A stretch of DNA of 64,000 bases from CAVQRC01 sp963715045. GTDB lineage: Bacteria; Planctomycetota; Planctomycetia; Pirellulales; Lacipirellulaceae. Location of the stretch: assembly GCA_963715045.1 (NCBI GenBank), contig CAVQRC010000026.1, forward strand, positions 186,001 to 250,000, read 5' to 3'. The notes under the pieces are model-generated. The model worked only from the letters and a program-made list of their open reading frames with translations. It had not been told where the DNA came from and did no database searches. The position numbers and the translations under genes were made by a program. Shown piece after piece: positions 38,136-47,264 of this stretch. Numbering within the stretch: position 1 is the first letter of the stretch; each line of letters opens with the position of its first letter.

Positions 38136-38582
38136 TCAGTGCGAGAAGTTGCGGGTGACCTGCCGACGTCCAGCGACGGGCTCAATGTCGCTGCGTCCGC
38201 GACGGGATCCACCGGCTAGGACACCGCCAATCGCGTCCTCACTGCCAGTACTGTCCGGTACTACCGGGTCGTGAGCAGAGGGACCGCGACGTTCAACTCC
38301 CGCATTCTCGACGACCTCGGCCCGTTCTTTATCGGTTCCAACGTCGCTGCGGACGGTAGCAGTTACATTTTCGCCACTCACAGGGCCTTCGCCGCCACGA
38401 TGTTCAACGGTGTCCTGGGCGACGTCGACTAATTCTCGCTGTAGACCGGCGGCCGACCGTCGCGTGCATCGGGCCGGCGTCTGTTGCGGTGAGGCTGGCT
38501 GCTGTCCGGCTGTCGCGGACAGGGTCTCTCGACTCTCAGAAGTCCTCGACTCGCGAGTCGTGAACGATGCGTTTTCTGTCAT
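38136..38582 (-). CDS. Uncertain 148-residue ORF
   Basis: ATG at 38582 has AGGGG about nine bases upstream, which argues for translation. The product is hydrophilic, Ser/Thr/Arg/Glu-rich and unrecognised (MTENASFTTRESRTS at the start, RQVTRNFSH at the end). The opposite strand in the same codon register has higher third-position GC over 38220-38432, so this may be a shadow of a decayed plus-strand gene. It would lie 98 bases downstream of the repeat protein on the same strand. Confidence 0.2.
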   Translation of the reverse strand: MTENASFTTRESRTSESRETLSATAGQQPASPQQTPARCTRRSAAGLQRELVDVAQDTVEHRGGEGPVSGENVTATVRSDVGTDKERAEVVENAGVERRGPSAHDPVVPDSTGSEDAIGGVLAGGSRRGRSDIEPVAGRRQVTRNFSH

Positions 38583-38680
38583 TTTCAAGTTCCCCTGTGA
38601 TTGCTGTTCTGACCGGACGCGGAATGCCGTTCGCGACTCCGCGGGATAGTCACTCTCGTAAAAGGTCTCATCATGTCCGC

Positions 38681-41600
38681 TTATAGACCGAGGACGATAC
38701 TGAAGGCGCTGGCGTAATTCAGGCCGAATACCCCCATCAGCACGCCCACGAGATCGTCGCCTGAGAACGAGCCGTGGAAGCCGTGCCACAGGGCGTAGGC
38801 GACTGAGCCGGCGTCGTTGATCACGGCCCGCAATGCAGTAGCTACCGAGCTGAGATTGTTTACCTGGTTGCTCAATGCGCCAGCCAGGTCGGAGAAATTG
38901 AACGAGCTTCCGCCCCAGTGGTTCCACAGGGCGTCGCCGAGGTTCGACAGGTAGAACGAACCGTGGAAGCCGTTCCAGAGTGCGTAGGCGACCGAATCGA
39001 CACTGTCGATGACCTTGCTGAGGGCGTAGACAACCGAGCCGAGGTTGTTGATCTGGTTGCTCAACGCGCCGGCCAGGTCGGAGAAGTTGAACGAGCTTCC
39101 GCCCCAGTGGTTCCACAGGGCGTTGCCGAGGTTCGACAGGTAGAACGAACCGTGGAAGCCGTTCCAGAGTGCGTAGGCGACCGAATCAACACTGTCGATC
39201 ACCTTGCTGAGGGCGTAGGCGACCGAGCCGAGGTTGTCGATCTGATTGCTCAGCGCGCCGGCCAGGTCGGAGAAGTTGAACGAGCTTCCGCCCCAGTGGT
39301 TCCACAGGGCGTTGCCGAGGTTTGACAGGTAGAAGGAGCCGTGGAAGCCGTTCCAGAGTGCGTAGGCGACCGAATCAACACTGTCGATCACCTTGCTGAG
39401 GGCGTAGGCGACCGAGCCGAGGTTGTCGATCTGATTGCTCAATGCGCCGGCCAGGTCGGAGAAGTTGAACGAGCTTCCACCCCAGTGGTTCCACAGGGCG
39501 TCGCCGAGGTTCGACAGGTAGAACGAACCGTGAAAGCCGTTCCAGAGTGCGTAGGCGACCGAATCAACACTGTCGATCACCTTGCTGAGGGCGTAGGCGA
39601 CCGAGCCGAGGTTGTCGATCTGGTTGCTCAATGCGCCGGCCAGGTCGGCGAAGTTGAACGAGCTTCCGCCCCAGTGGTTCCACAGGGCGTCGCCGAGGTT
39701 CGACAGGTAGAAGGAGCCGTGGAAGCCGTTCCAGAGTGCGTAGGCGACCGAATCAACACTGTCGATGACCTTGCTGAGTGCGTAGGCGACCGAGCCGAGG
39801 TTGTCGATCTGGTTGCTCAGCGCGCCGGCCAGGTCTGCGAAGTTGAACGAGCTTCCGCCCCAGTGGTTCCACAGGGCGTCGCCGAGGTCTGACAGGTAGA
39901 AGGACCCCTCGAATCCGTGCCACAATGCGTACGCAACGTCGTCGACGCTGTCGACCACGGAGCTGAGAGCGAAGGCGACTGAACCGAGATTGTTGACCTG
40001 CTGGCTCAGTACGCCGGCCAGTTCCACGAGATTGCCCGTCGCCGTGCCGTACAGAGAAGTCGCCAGTTCCGTGAGATTACTTGTCGAATTCCCCCACAGG
40101 GCCGTCGCCAGTTCCGGAAGATCGTTCGTGACGTTGTTCCAGAGGGCTTCTGCAAGTTGCCGGGTCGTGACGTCGAAGGTATCGACCAGTGCTCTCACGA
40201 AGTCGACCAGATGGTCCTCCAGTTCGGACCAGGCACGGGCAACATCGGCGGCGATTTGCTCGAGCTGCCGCTGCCAGTGACCGACCCAGTCGCCGACGAT
40301 GTCCGTCGCCGAGTCGGGCACCCCGTGACTGTCGAGTGCCGCCAGGATGAGGTAATCGAGGCGGTGATGACCGGGGTTGGCATCAGGTTCCTCGGCGATG
40401 TCGCCGGAGTTTTCCGATTTCGGTTTCTTCCAGGCGTAAGCGAGATTGTCGTAGCTCGGATTCTCTCGGAATCCGGTCAGCCATTCGCTCACTTTGCCTC
40501 TGTCGTTGTCGAGCCAGGCATAGAGAAGCATGTCCATGTTGCCGTTCAACGCCCCGTGCACATCGGCTACGGACGGGCTGAGCAGCAGCGCCATATCGGG
40601 ACGCGTCTCGTACATCATCAACGTCGGCCAGAACGAAAGATGCGCGACAATTTCGTCGCTCTTGGCCATTTCTGACGCGAGACTGAAGGCGATCAGTTCT
40701 CCCCAGACCCCGCCGTTCAGGTACGGCAGCACTTGTTGGACGGCGGCGGTCGTGGCGTCCCGGAAACTGTCGGAGACGAGCCAGTCAGGCAGGACGTCGA
40801 TGATCTCGTCCGCGATCTGCCCCGTGATGCCGTCCAGTTCGGCCAGCAGTGCTGGAATCTCCGTTACTTCGTCGACCAGCGTGCCGAGCGCGCCGACTCC
40901 GTTGCGAACGATCGATTCGACAGCCGAGACAATGTTGTCGCGGTCCGCGTTCGATAGCGCGAAGGAAACGTCTCCTTCGACAAGCGTCCAGTCGACGCCA
41001 GGAATGACATGGAAACTGTAGTCGTGCGAGACGTTGATCTGCCGAAGCAGGTGATCGACCTGCATTCCGACCCACGCGGCAAGTCGCTCACCGGCAGCTT
41101 CAATTGCCGGGCCGAGATAGTCGCCTGCCACCTGGGCGATGGATGCGGCAAACGTCTCCCAGGGATCCCATGTGCTGGTTACAAAGCCAAGATCCGCACC
41201 CACGTTCTGCAGGGCGTAGATGTCCGTCGGGCTGAGGGTGTAGGCATCGGGCCCCTTGGCAGTGATCCGCCCGCCGTTCTCATCGGAGAAGACGTTGACG
41301 AAGTAGTCGCCTTCGCCCTCGGGTTTGGGTTCGGTCTCCCAGTAGTGGTCCGGGTAGTGGTCGACAGTTTTCCAGTGGTTGGAGACGAGGTACGCGATGT
41401 AGGCGTCGAGAGTTTCCCGGGCGGCGGCGCGGACCTCGTCGGTCATTCCGGCAGCCGTGTAGGCGTAGTAGACGCCGGCGGTCACACCGACGATGCCATC
41501 CTTCGTGACCGGTTGATTCCGTTCGCGTACATACGTGTCGCCGGAACGAAGGAAGTCGAAGCTGTTGGGATGACGGATCAGCCGATCGGCCCCGTCGAAT

Positions 41601-42970
41601 TCGGCCCACGTCCGGTCGCGAAGCGTCTCCAGCAGCTCGAGCGTCGCCTGGCTGTCTCCCCGCAGGGCCGTCGTTGCTAGAGCAAGGCCCGTGAAGATCA
41701 TCCCATCATTGATGTCATCGGGTGCGCCATCGCCATTGTGGTTGATGACGAACCCCCAGGCGTCGCGGTGACGGTTCAGAAGATCGAAGTACTCGCGTTC
41801 GTCGTAACTGAAGGCTTCGATGTCGCGATCACCCGCAGGCAGGCTGGCGAGCGTGGTCCGCGGAGATTGCGAAAGGTAGTCGGCTCCGGGACCACCAATC
41901 AGCGAATCCGCTTCGCCCGCATCACCATAAAGGACATCGTCGCCAGCATTCCCATGGAGGGTGTCATTCCCCTCACCGCCGAAGATCGTGTCCCGATTGG
42001 CGGTGCCCAACACCGTGTCGTCGCCGCCGCCGGCATAAATCCAGGCCGAAGCGGATACCTCGTGTACGTCGATAAAGTCGTTGTCACCCAGGGCCACGAT
42101 CTGCATGCCCTGCACCACACTGGCGTCAAAGGATCCTCGCAGGAAGTCGGCGTCATACACCTCCAGATAATCGCCGTTGTGGGTAACGCGGATGTGGTCC
42201 TGGCCGTCGGTTCCCCTGATCGAGAGGATCCCCTGGATCATCTCTGCGGCAACACCGGTCGGTTCCCGCTGCGGTCCCGGATCGCCGATCAACTGCAGGG
42301 CGAGCTCGTAGGCACCTGTCCTACCCGGTGAACCACTGTTCGAGTCGAAGGCGTCGTACGACTGATTTCCAAATCCCGAAACGGCCAGGAAGTAAATTCC
42401 ATCTTCGGCAAACAGATGGTCGATCAGGGCGTCGTGAGTCCCTTGGTATGTGCCCGTCTCGCCGAACTGGGACTGCCACGTCAGAAAGTCGCTGCCGTCG
42501 ACTCCGCCGTCCTTGTTGGCGTCACCCGAGAGATACGGTCCGACACGTGTGCGGCTTCCCGAGGGTAGGGCGAATTCGCGTTGCCAGACGAGAAAATCAT
42601 CTCCATCCACGATGGCGTCGAAATCGAAATCACCCGGCAGTCGGGCGTCGTCGTTCAAAGCCAGCTCTGCTCCATCGGCGTCGAACAGCCGCAGCACGGT
42701 ATCGGCCGCAGCCGGATCAAAGCCGTGGGTCGTGGCGGCGACCAGCCGGCTGGTCGCGGTTGCGGAGAACTGGAAGACTTCAAATTCCCGATCTCCCGTC
42801 TCAGCATCGCCCAGCGTGGAGTGGATCTCGAGTGGCGGCTGCGACTCGTTCGCTAAAGCGAGGTCCTCCAGGACGGTGATCGAGAACATGTCCCGCCGTT
42901 CCAGCGTTTCGACCTGGGATCCCCGGCGGCGATGTGAACCACGTGGTCGGCGATATTTCTTAGCGGTCAT
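38681..42970 (-). CDS. Giant surface protein with EF-hand, RTX and 63-residue tandem repeats
   Basis: 1429 residues from ATG at 42970 (MTAKKYRRPRG); 80 further open codons upstream are not typical. The N-terminus has the planctomycete export-type motif VETLERRDMFS (residues 20-30). Then: a pre-peptidase-like beta domain, two EF-hand cassettes (IVDGDDFLVWQREF and GGVDGSDFLTWQSQF, about 110-175), RTX-type calcium repeats (GGGDDTVLG, GGEGNDTLHGNAGDD, about 310-370), a helical domain perhaps of alpha/alpha-toroid kind (about 390-600), and a C-terminal helical repeat region (about 990-1395) with six near-identical units containing ALWNHWGGSSFNF. It is divergent from the ECF sigma/kinase pair. Role unknown; surface or adhesin-like is an inference. 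Confidence 0.8.
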   Translation of the reverse strand: MTAKKYRRPRGSHRRRGSQVETLERRDMFSITVLEDLALANESQPPLEIHSTLGDAETGDREFEVFQFSATATSRLVAATTHGFDPAAADTVLRLFDADGAELALNDDARLPGDFDFDAIVDGDDFLVWQREFALPSGSRTRVGPYLSGDANKDGGVDGSDFLTWQSQFGETGTYQGTHDALIDHLFAEDGIYFLAVSGFGNQSYDAFDSNSGSPGRTGAYELALQLIGDPGPQREPTGVAAEMIQGILSIRGTDGQDHIRVTHNGDYLEVYDADFLRGSFDASVVQGMQIVALGDNDFIDVHEVSASAWIYAGGGDDTVLGTANRDTIFGGEGNDTLHGNAGDDVLYGDAGEADSLIGGPGADYLSQSPRTTLASLPAGDRDIEAFSYDEREYFDLLNRHRDAWGFVINHNGDGAPDDINDGMIFTGLALATTALRGDSQATLELLETLRDRTWAEFDGADRLIRHPNSFDFLRSGDTYVRERNQPVTKDGIVGVTAGVYYAYTAAGMTDEVRAAARETLDAYIAYLVSNHWKTVDHYPDHYWETEPKPEGEGDYFVNVFSDENGGRITAKGPDAYTLSPTDIYALQNVGADLGFVTSTWDPWETFAASIAQVAGDYLGPAIEAAGERLAAWVGMQVDHLLRQINVSHDYSFHVIPGVDWTLVEGDVSFALSNADRDNIVSAVESIVRNGVGALGTLVDEVTEIPALLAELDGITGQIADEIIDVLPDWLVSDSFRDATTAAVQQVLPYLNGGVWGELIAFSLASEMAKSDEIVAHLSFWPTLMMYETRPDMALLLSPSVADVHGALNGNMDMLLYAWLDNDRGKVSEWLTGFRENPSYDNLAYAWKKPKSENSGDIAEEPDANPGHHRLDYLILAALDSHGVPDSATDIVGDWVGHWQRQLEQIAADVARAWSELEDHLVDFVRALVDTFDVTTRQLAEALWNNVTNDLPELATALWGNSTSNLTELATSLYGTATGNLVELAGVLSQQVNNLGSVAFALSSVVDSVDDVAYALWHGFEGSFYLSDLGDALWNHWGGSSFNFADLAGALSNQIDNLGSVAYALSKVIDSVDSVAYALWNGFHGSFYLSNLGDALWNHWGGSSFNFADLAGALSNQIDNLGSVAYALSKVIDSVDSVAYALWNGFHGSFYLSNLGDALWNHWGGSSFNFSDLAGALSNQIDNLGSVAYALSKVIDSVDSVAYALWNGFHGSFYLSNLGNALWNHWGGSSFNFSDLAGALSNQIDNLGSVAYALSKVIDSVDSVAYALWNGFHGSFYLSNLGNALWNHWGGSSFNFSDLAGALSNQINNLGSVVYALSKVIDSVDSVAYALWNGFHGSFYLSNLGDALWNHWGGSSFNFSDLAGALSNQVNNLSSVATALRAVINDAGSVAYALWHGFHGSFSGDDLVGVLMGVFGLNYASAFSIVLGL
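38790..39980 (-). repeat. 189-bp tandem repeats encoding 63-residue units
   Basis: The segment CCCCAGTGGTTCCACAGGGC recurs with exact 189-base spacing (starts near 38913, 39102, 39291, 39480, 39669, 39858), six copies. Each unit encodes four helix-like blocks: ALWNHWGGSSFNFSD, LAGALSNQIDNLGS, VAYALSKVIDSVDS and VAYALWNGFHGSFYLSN. Inner copies are almost identical in DNA, while the flanking units are more diverged, which suggests recent expansion or gene conversion. Confidence 0.9.
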
Positions 42971-43182
42971 CGTTTGGCCTGCGCGAAAAGTGAAGTCCTG
43001 AACAAGGTCTATTGCTGCCTGCCATTCCCAGCGTGTGCCGCAGTGGAGAGGGGTCGTGGAAAACGGAAGAATTCTGCGAATCGGTTTGTTTGCCGGGAAA
43101 ACGTGGTTCGCTAGAATACGCCCGGGCTCAGCCGGCCCAGCCGGGCCGGTCGGCAGAGCGGCGATGCGAAACGGGATTCGGG

Positions 43183-43788
43183 ATGGAAGACACGTCGGCA
43201 ATTCAGGCATGCATTGTGCGGCTGCGGTCCGGCGACGCGACGGCGCGGGACTCGCTCATCGATTGCGCTTGCGAGCGGCTCCGCCAGCTCACCCGCCGGA
43301 TCAAGCGGGATTATTCCCGGGTCGCCCGCTGGGAGGAAACCGATGACGTGCTGCACAATGCCGTCATGCGGTTGAGCCGCGCGCTGGAGACCGTCGAGCT
43401 CAATGACGTGGAGCACTTCCTTCGCCTGGCAACGCGACACATCCGTTTCGAGCTCATCGATCTGGCCCGCAAGCATTACGGGCCTCTCGGGATCGGTGCG
43501 CATCATCAGTCCGCCGATCTCTTACCGGATGAGCAGAATTCACCGCCGCTGGAACCGGAGGGCGAGGGGACGCAGGGCGACGAGTCGATATGGTGGGGGG
43601 AATTTCACGAACGCGTCGGGCAACTGCCGCCGGGCGAGCGGGAAGTCTTCGAATTCATCTGGTATCAAGGGATGAAGCAGCACGAGGTCGCAGCGCTGCT
43701 TGGAATTGGCAGAGAAGCCGTGAAGCGGCGCTGGCGGAACGCGCGACTACGGATGCACGATATCGTGGGCGGCGACCGAAGATCCTAA
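43183..43788 (+). CDS. ECF-family RNA polymerase sigma factor, paired with a Ser/Thr kinase
   Basis: 201 residues from ATG at 43183 (MEDTSAIQAC). Region 2 carries LIDCACERLRQLTRRI and WEETDDVLHNAVMRLSRAL with the DDVLH core typical of this position; region 4 has LPPGEREVFEFIWYQGMKQ and the helix-turn-helix HEVAALLGIGREAVKRRWRNA. The acidic spacer between regions (LEPEGEGTQGDES) is a feature of planctomycete ECF groups linked to kinases. The kinase-TPR gene follows 137 bases downstream on the same strand, so phosphorylation by that kinase is the likely input. Divergent from the giant repeat-protein gene (212-base gap). Confidence 0.88.
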   Translation: MEDTSAIQACIVRLRSGDATARDSLIDCACERLRQLTRRIKRDYSRVARWEETDDVLHNAVMRLSRALETVELNDVEHFLRLATRHIRFELIDLARKHYGPLGIGAHHQSADLLPDEQNSPPLEPEGEGTQGDESIWWGEFHERVGQLPPGEREVFEFIWYQGMKQHEVAALLGIGREAVKRRWRNARLRMHDIVGGDRRS

Positions 43789-43925
43789 GCGGTGGGCGAC
43801 GGCAAGTTGCCGCTATGAAGCGGCAGAATCCACGGCGATCCTGAATGGTCCGTCGTGTACGGCCGCATCCAGATTTCGTCTCCAGCGGCAAACGTTGTTC
43901 CTCTTCAGCTTCAGAGGTCCAAGCT

Positions 43926-46900
43926 ATGAGCTCCGCGGCAGCCGCCAGCAACTTCACTGCAGCTCTTGCCGTGCCCGACGAGTTCCAGGCAGTCTGCGGG
44001 CTTTTTGAAAAGCAACGTTCCGCTGGAGAATCGGCATCGATCGAGCCGCTTGTTGCGCAGTGGCAAGAGCCCGGCCGCGCGGACCTGTTGCGATTCTTGC
44101 TAAAAGTGGAGCTGCTTGTCTGCGAGATCCGAGGAGAAAGAGAGTCGGTCAACAAAGACAGGTACACTCAGCGTTTTCCTGAATATGCGACGCCGATCTG
44201 CGAGGCGTTCGCCTGGAAGGAGCATCTCGACGATGTGCTCGAACAACTAATGGATCGCTGGGAGGAGAGTGGCCAGGATCAGCCGGGATCCCTCGGCGTC
44301 GCGGAATTGTGCCAGGAGCATCCCGAACTGATGCCCATCGTCCGGCGGCGGATAACGCAGCTGCAGCATGTCAACGCCGCGATTGCGCCGACCTGCGACA
44401 GCGACCCGAGAGTCGGAAGCGGTGGCTTTCACGTGCGCTGCCCCCACTGCCACAGCCCGATCGAGATGGCCCCGGACTCTCTCCTGTCGAACATCGACTG
44501 CCCGGCCTGCAGTGGGCACTTCAGTGTCGCTTCCGAAGGCAGCGACACCCGCGAAGCTCCCACGGTCACGAAGCTCGGGCACTTCGAACTCATTGAACGA
44601 TTGGGAATGGGGGCCTTCGGTACGGTCTGGAAGGCCCGGGACCTGATTCTCGGTCGGACCGTGGCGCTGAAGATCCCTCGCAAAGGCCAACTCGATCTCG
44701 CCCAGGAGGAAAAGTTCATTCGCGAGGCACGGGCCGTCGCCCGGTTGTCGCATCGGAACATCGTGCCCGTTTTCGAAGTCGGTCGAGACAAAGACACCCT
44801 GTTCATCGTGACCGATTTCATTCGCGGCGTTCCCCTGTCGGAAATGCTGCTCAGTGAACGGGTCAGCCTGCGGGAGGCCGCCCAGCTGACCGCCTGCCTC
44901 GCCCGGGCGCTGCAGCATGCCCACGATGCCGGGATCATCCACCGCGATCTCAAGCCGCAGAACATCATGATCGACGAGCAAGGAGAGCCGCACGTGATGG
45001 ATTTTGGCCTCGCGAAGCGCGAGATTGGCGACGTGACGATGACTATTGAAGGAGCCATTCTGGGAACTCCCAGCTACATGTCGCCCGAACAGGCTCGCGG
45101 GGAAGGTCACGAAGCGCGAGCGACCTCAGACATCTACTCGCTCGGCGTCATTCTGTTCCAGCTGCTTACCGGTGAACTTCCGTTTCGCGGCACGGTCCGA
45201 ATGCTGATCCACAAAGCGATTAACGACGAGCCGCCCAGCCCGCGACGCATGGATCTCCGGATTCCCAAAGACTTGGAGACGATTTGCCTGAAGTGTCTCC
45301 AGAAGGAGCCCGAGCGACGTTTCTCGTCAGCAGATCTGCTCGCCGATGAACTTGAGCGGTGGTTACGCGACGAACCGATCCAGACGCGCCCCATTTCACC
45401 CGCAGCCCGCGCAATGCGCTGGTGCAGGAGGAATCCCCTTGTCGCCTCCCTCTCTTCGACGGCCGTCGTGCTGCTATGCACCGTGGCGATCGTGGCGATG
45501 AGCGGCTACGTGCAGAAACGCGAAAAGGAACAGGCCGCCAAAACGGCTGCGAGAATTTCGGACTTCCTCGTCGACCTGTTCGACCAGGATCCCATCTTCT
45601 CGGGACAAGATGACCTGAAGTTCACCAGCGCGGGCACGTTCGCGAGGCCGAACCCCGATCTCTCCGCCCGCGAGTTGCTCACCCGGGGTTCCCACCGTGT
45701 CGAAGCAGAACTTGCGGGTGAGGCCGAAATCCAAGCCACGTTGATGGAAACGATTGGCCGGGCATTTCGGGGACTGGGCGAATACGACGAGGCGGCCGCG
45801 ATCCTCCGCCGGGCCCTTGCCATTCGCAAAGTGAGCCGGCCCGTCGACCCGCTGAAAGTCGCGGAAACGAAATACAATCTTGCCTCGGTGCTGCACTATG
45901 CGGGCGATTTCCAGCAGGCCGAACAGGTGTACCGCGACGTCCTCGACACGCGGGAGCAACTTCTCGGTCGCGACCATCTGGCCGTTTCGATGACGATGCA
46001 ATCGCTGGGACTGCTGCTCACCTCCGAGGCCGAAGGGCAAACTTCCGCGGAAGCCGAAGAGTTGCTCACGGAAGCGGTTGAAATCCGCCGCCGACTCATG
46101 GGCGATGACCACCAGAGTGTGGCGATCGGATTGGCGGCGGTCGCGGCCTACTACCTCAACTGTGATCGCCAGGAACTGGCGCAGCGGGCAATCGTGGAAG
46201 CGTTGAAGATCTTCGCCGATCACCCGCGGGGTACGGGACCGTCGCCACAGGCAGCGCTCTCGAACTACTTGGCCGGACATCAGGCTCAGGAAGACGGTGA
46301 CTTCGAAACAGCGGCCCGCCATCTGGAGAAGTCGGTGCAGGTAGCCCGCCAGCTGTTGGGCGATGAGCACCCCTACGTCGCCTGGGCGATGCACGACTAC
46401 GCGGCCGCGTTGAGTGCCAAAGGAGACCGCGAGGCGGCAGCTGAGGTATACGAAGAGGCACTCGTCATCGGCCAGAAGATGCTACCGCGGACGCATACCA
46501 AAATCCTCATGGCCCGGAAGAATCTCGCCCGCCACTATTTACGAATGGGACGCTGGCAGCCTGCAGAGCGGCTGATCCGGCCAGTGATCGAAGATGTCCG
46601 TCGCGTCCACGGAGCCGATTCGATCGAACTGGCCGACTGCCTCGCCGGACTGGCCCAGATCGAGCGGCAGGCAGGCGACTTCGCGGAGTCCGTGCAATCT
46701 GCCCGGCAGGCATTAGAAATCGCGGCCAATCTGTCGCCGCCCGACGCCCTCGAGTTCTACCGGCGAGAGGTCGCGATGAGCCTCCTTGCTGATCACAAAC
46801 CGGATCAGGCAATCGTCGTCCTCCGTGAGCGTTTCGACGGCGAGCCGGATTCGGCGGGCGACGCCGCTGCCCCTGACGCTCGACCCGATCTGGAGACGTT

Positions 46901-47264
46901 CGATCTACTCGGGCGGGCCTACCTGAGCACCGGCAACTGGGACGCGGCAAGGCAAGTCTTTCTCTGTGGGCGGGAGACGGCCCTGAAGGAAAAGAGCGGC
47001 GGCTGGGCAACGAGATTTCGTGCCCTGGAAGCCGAATGCACCGCTAGGGCAGGCGACCTGGCCGCCGCCGAGGAGCCCCTGCGAGCGGCTCACGGCACGC
47101 TCGAGACGCTTTACGGCGAGAGCGGCGATTGGACCCGCGACGCCGCCAGCGCATTGCATTGGCTCTACAGCGAATTGGGCAGGAGCGAAGACGCAGCGCG
47201 GTTTGTTCCCCCGCCCGCTCAGTCCGAAACCTCGTTGCCCGCCACCGTCGAGAGGGCTCGATAG
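43926..47264 (+). CDS. Membrane Ser/Thr protein kinase with zinc ribbon and TPR domain
   Basis: About 1112 residues from ATG at 43926 (MSSAAAASNF). A zinc-ribbon-like motif (CPHCHSPI with CPACSGHF, about 170-200) precedes the Hanks-type kinase domain (about 217-490): FELIERLGMGAFGTVWKA, VALKIPRK, HRDLKPQNIM, VMDFGLA, and GTPSYMSPEQARGE, all catalytic residues present. One membrane helix follows (VVLLCTVAIVAM, about 515-530), then an extracytoplasmic series of TPR repeats of kinesin-light-chain type (LGEYDEAAAILRRALAI and LGDEHPYVAWAMHDYAAAL). The adjacent sigma factor is the probable target. The ligand for the TPR domain is unknown. Its 3' end overlaps the convergent DUF1559 gene by 46 bases. 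Confidence 0.92.
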   Translation: MSSAAAASNFTAALAVPDEFQAVCGLFEKQRSAGESASIEPLVAQWQEPGRADLLRFLLKVELLVCEIRGERESVNKDRYTQRFPEYATPICEAFAWKEHLDDVLEQLMDRWEESGQDQPGSLGVAELCQEHPELMPIVRRRITQLQHVNAAIAPTCDSDPRVGSGGFHVRCPHCHSPIEMAPDSLLSNIDCPACSGHFSVASEGSDTREAPTVTKLGHFELIERLGMGAFGTVWKARDLILGRTVALKIPRKGQLDLAQEEKFIREARAVARLSHRNIVPVFEVGRDKDTLFIVTDFIRGVPLSEMLLSERVSLREAAQLTACLARALQHAHDAGIIHRDLKPQNIMIDEQGEPHVMDFGLAKREIGDVTMTIEGAILGTPSYMSPEQARGEGHEARATSDIYSLGVILFQLLTGELPFRGTVRMLIHKAINDEPPSPRRMDLRIPKDLETICLKCLQKEPERRFSSADLLADELERWLRDEPIQTRPISPAARAMRWCRRNPLVASLSSTAVVLLCTVAIVAMSGYVQKREKEQAAKTAARISDFLVDLFDQDPIFSGQDDLKFTSAGTFARPNPDLSARELLTRGSHRVEAELAGEAEIQATLMETIGRAFRGLGEYDEAAAILRRALAIRKVSRPVDPLKVAETKYNLASVLHYAGDFQQAEQVYRDVLDTREQLLGRDHLAVSMTMQSLGLLLTSEAEGQTSAEAEELLTEAVEIRRRLMGDDHQSVAIGLAAVAAYYLNCDRQELAQRAIVEALKIFADHPRGTGPSPQAALSNYLAGHQAQEDGDFETAARHLEKSVQVARQLLGDEHPYVAWAMHDYAAALSAKGDREAAAEVYEEALVIGQKMLPRTHTKILMARKNLARHYLRMGRWQPAERLIRPVIEDVRRVHGADSIELADCLAGLAQIERQAGDFAESVQSARQALEIAANLSPPDALEFYRREVAMSLLADHKPDQAIVVLRERFDGEPDSAGDAAAPDARPDLETFDLLGRAYLSTGNWDAARQVFLCGRETALKEKSGGWATRFRALEAECTARAGDLAAAEEPLRAAHGTLETLYGESGDWTRDAASALHWLYSELGRSEDAARFVPPPAQSETSLPATVERAR

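Larger units (their letters stand above)
37055..38680. other. Gene-poor stretch with degenerate coding traces
   Basis: About 1.6 kb without a convincing full gene. The first half (37060-37700) is visibly lower in GC than its surroundings. Coding traces: a possible 44-residue one-helix protein at 37557-37691 (MSDKKRVLACGIVIFGTLAA); a plus-strand run near 37905-38037 ending RERMFTVSRDNH; a plus-strand run at 38220-38432 (DDLGPFFIGSNVAADGSS, high GC3) cut by a stop upstream; and, antisense to it, a minus-strand frame at 38136-38582. The pattern suggests decayed genes or sequence errors. No transposase or tRNA was found. Confidence 0.4.

Noticed and set aside
38918..39892. Plus-strand open frames over the 189-base repeats
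   Set aside because: Repeated shadow of the repeat protein on the other strand; the minus frame has export motif, calcium modules and full length.
38790..39980. Regularly spaced repeats that could suggest a CRISPR array
   Set aside because: The period is 189 bases, a multiple of three, the whole unit is repeated without unique spacers, and it is in frame within a protein.
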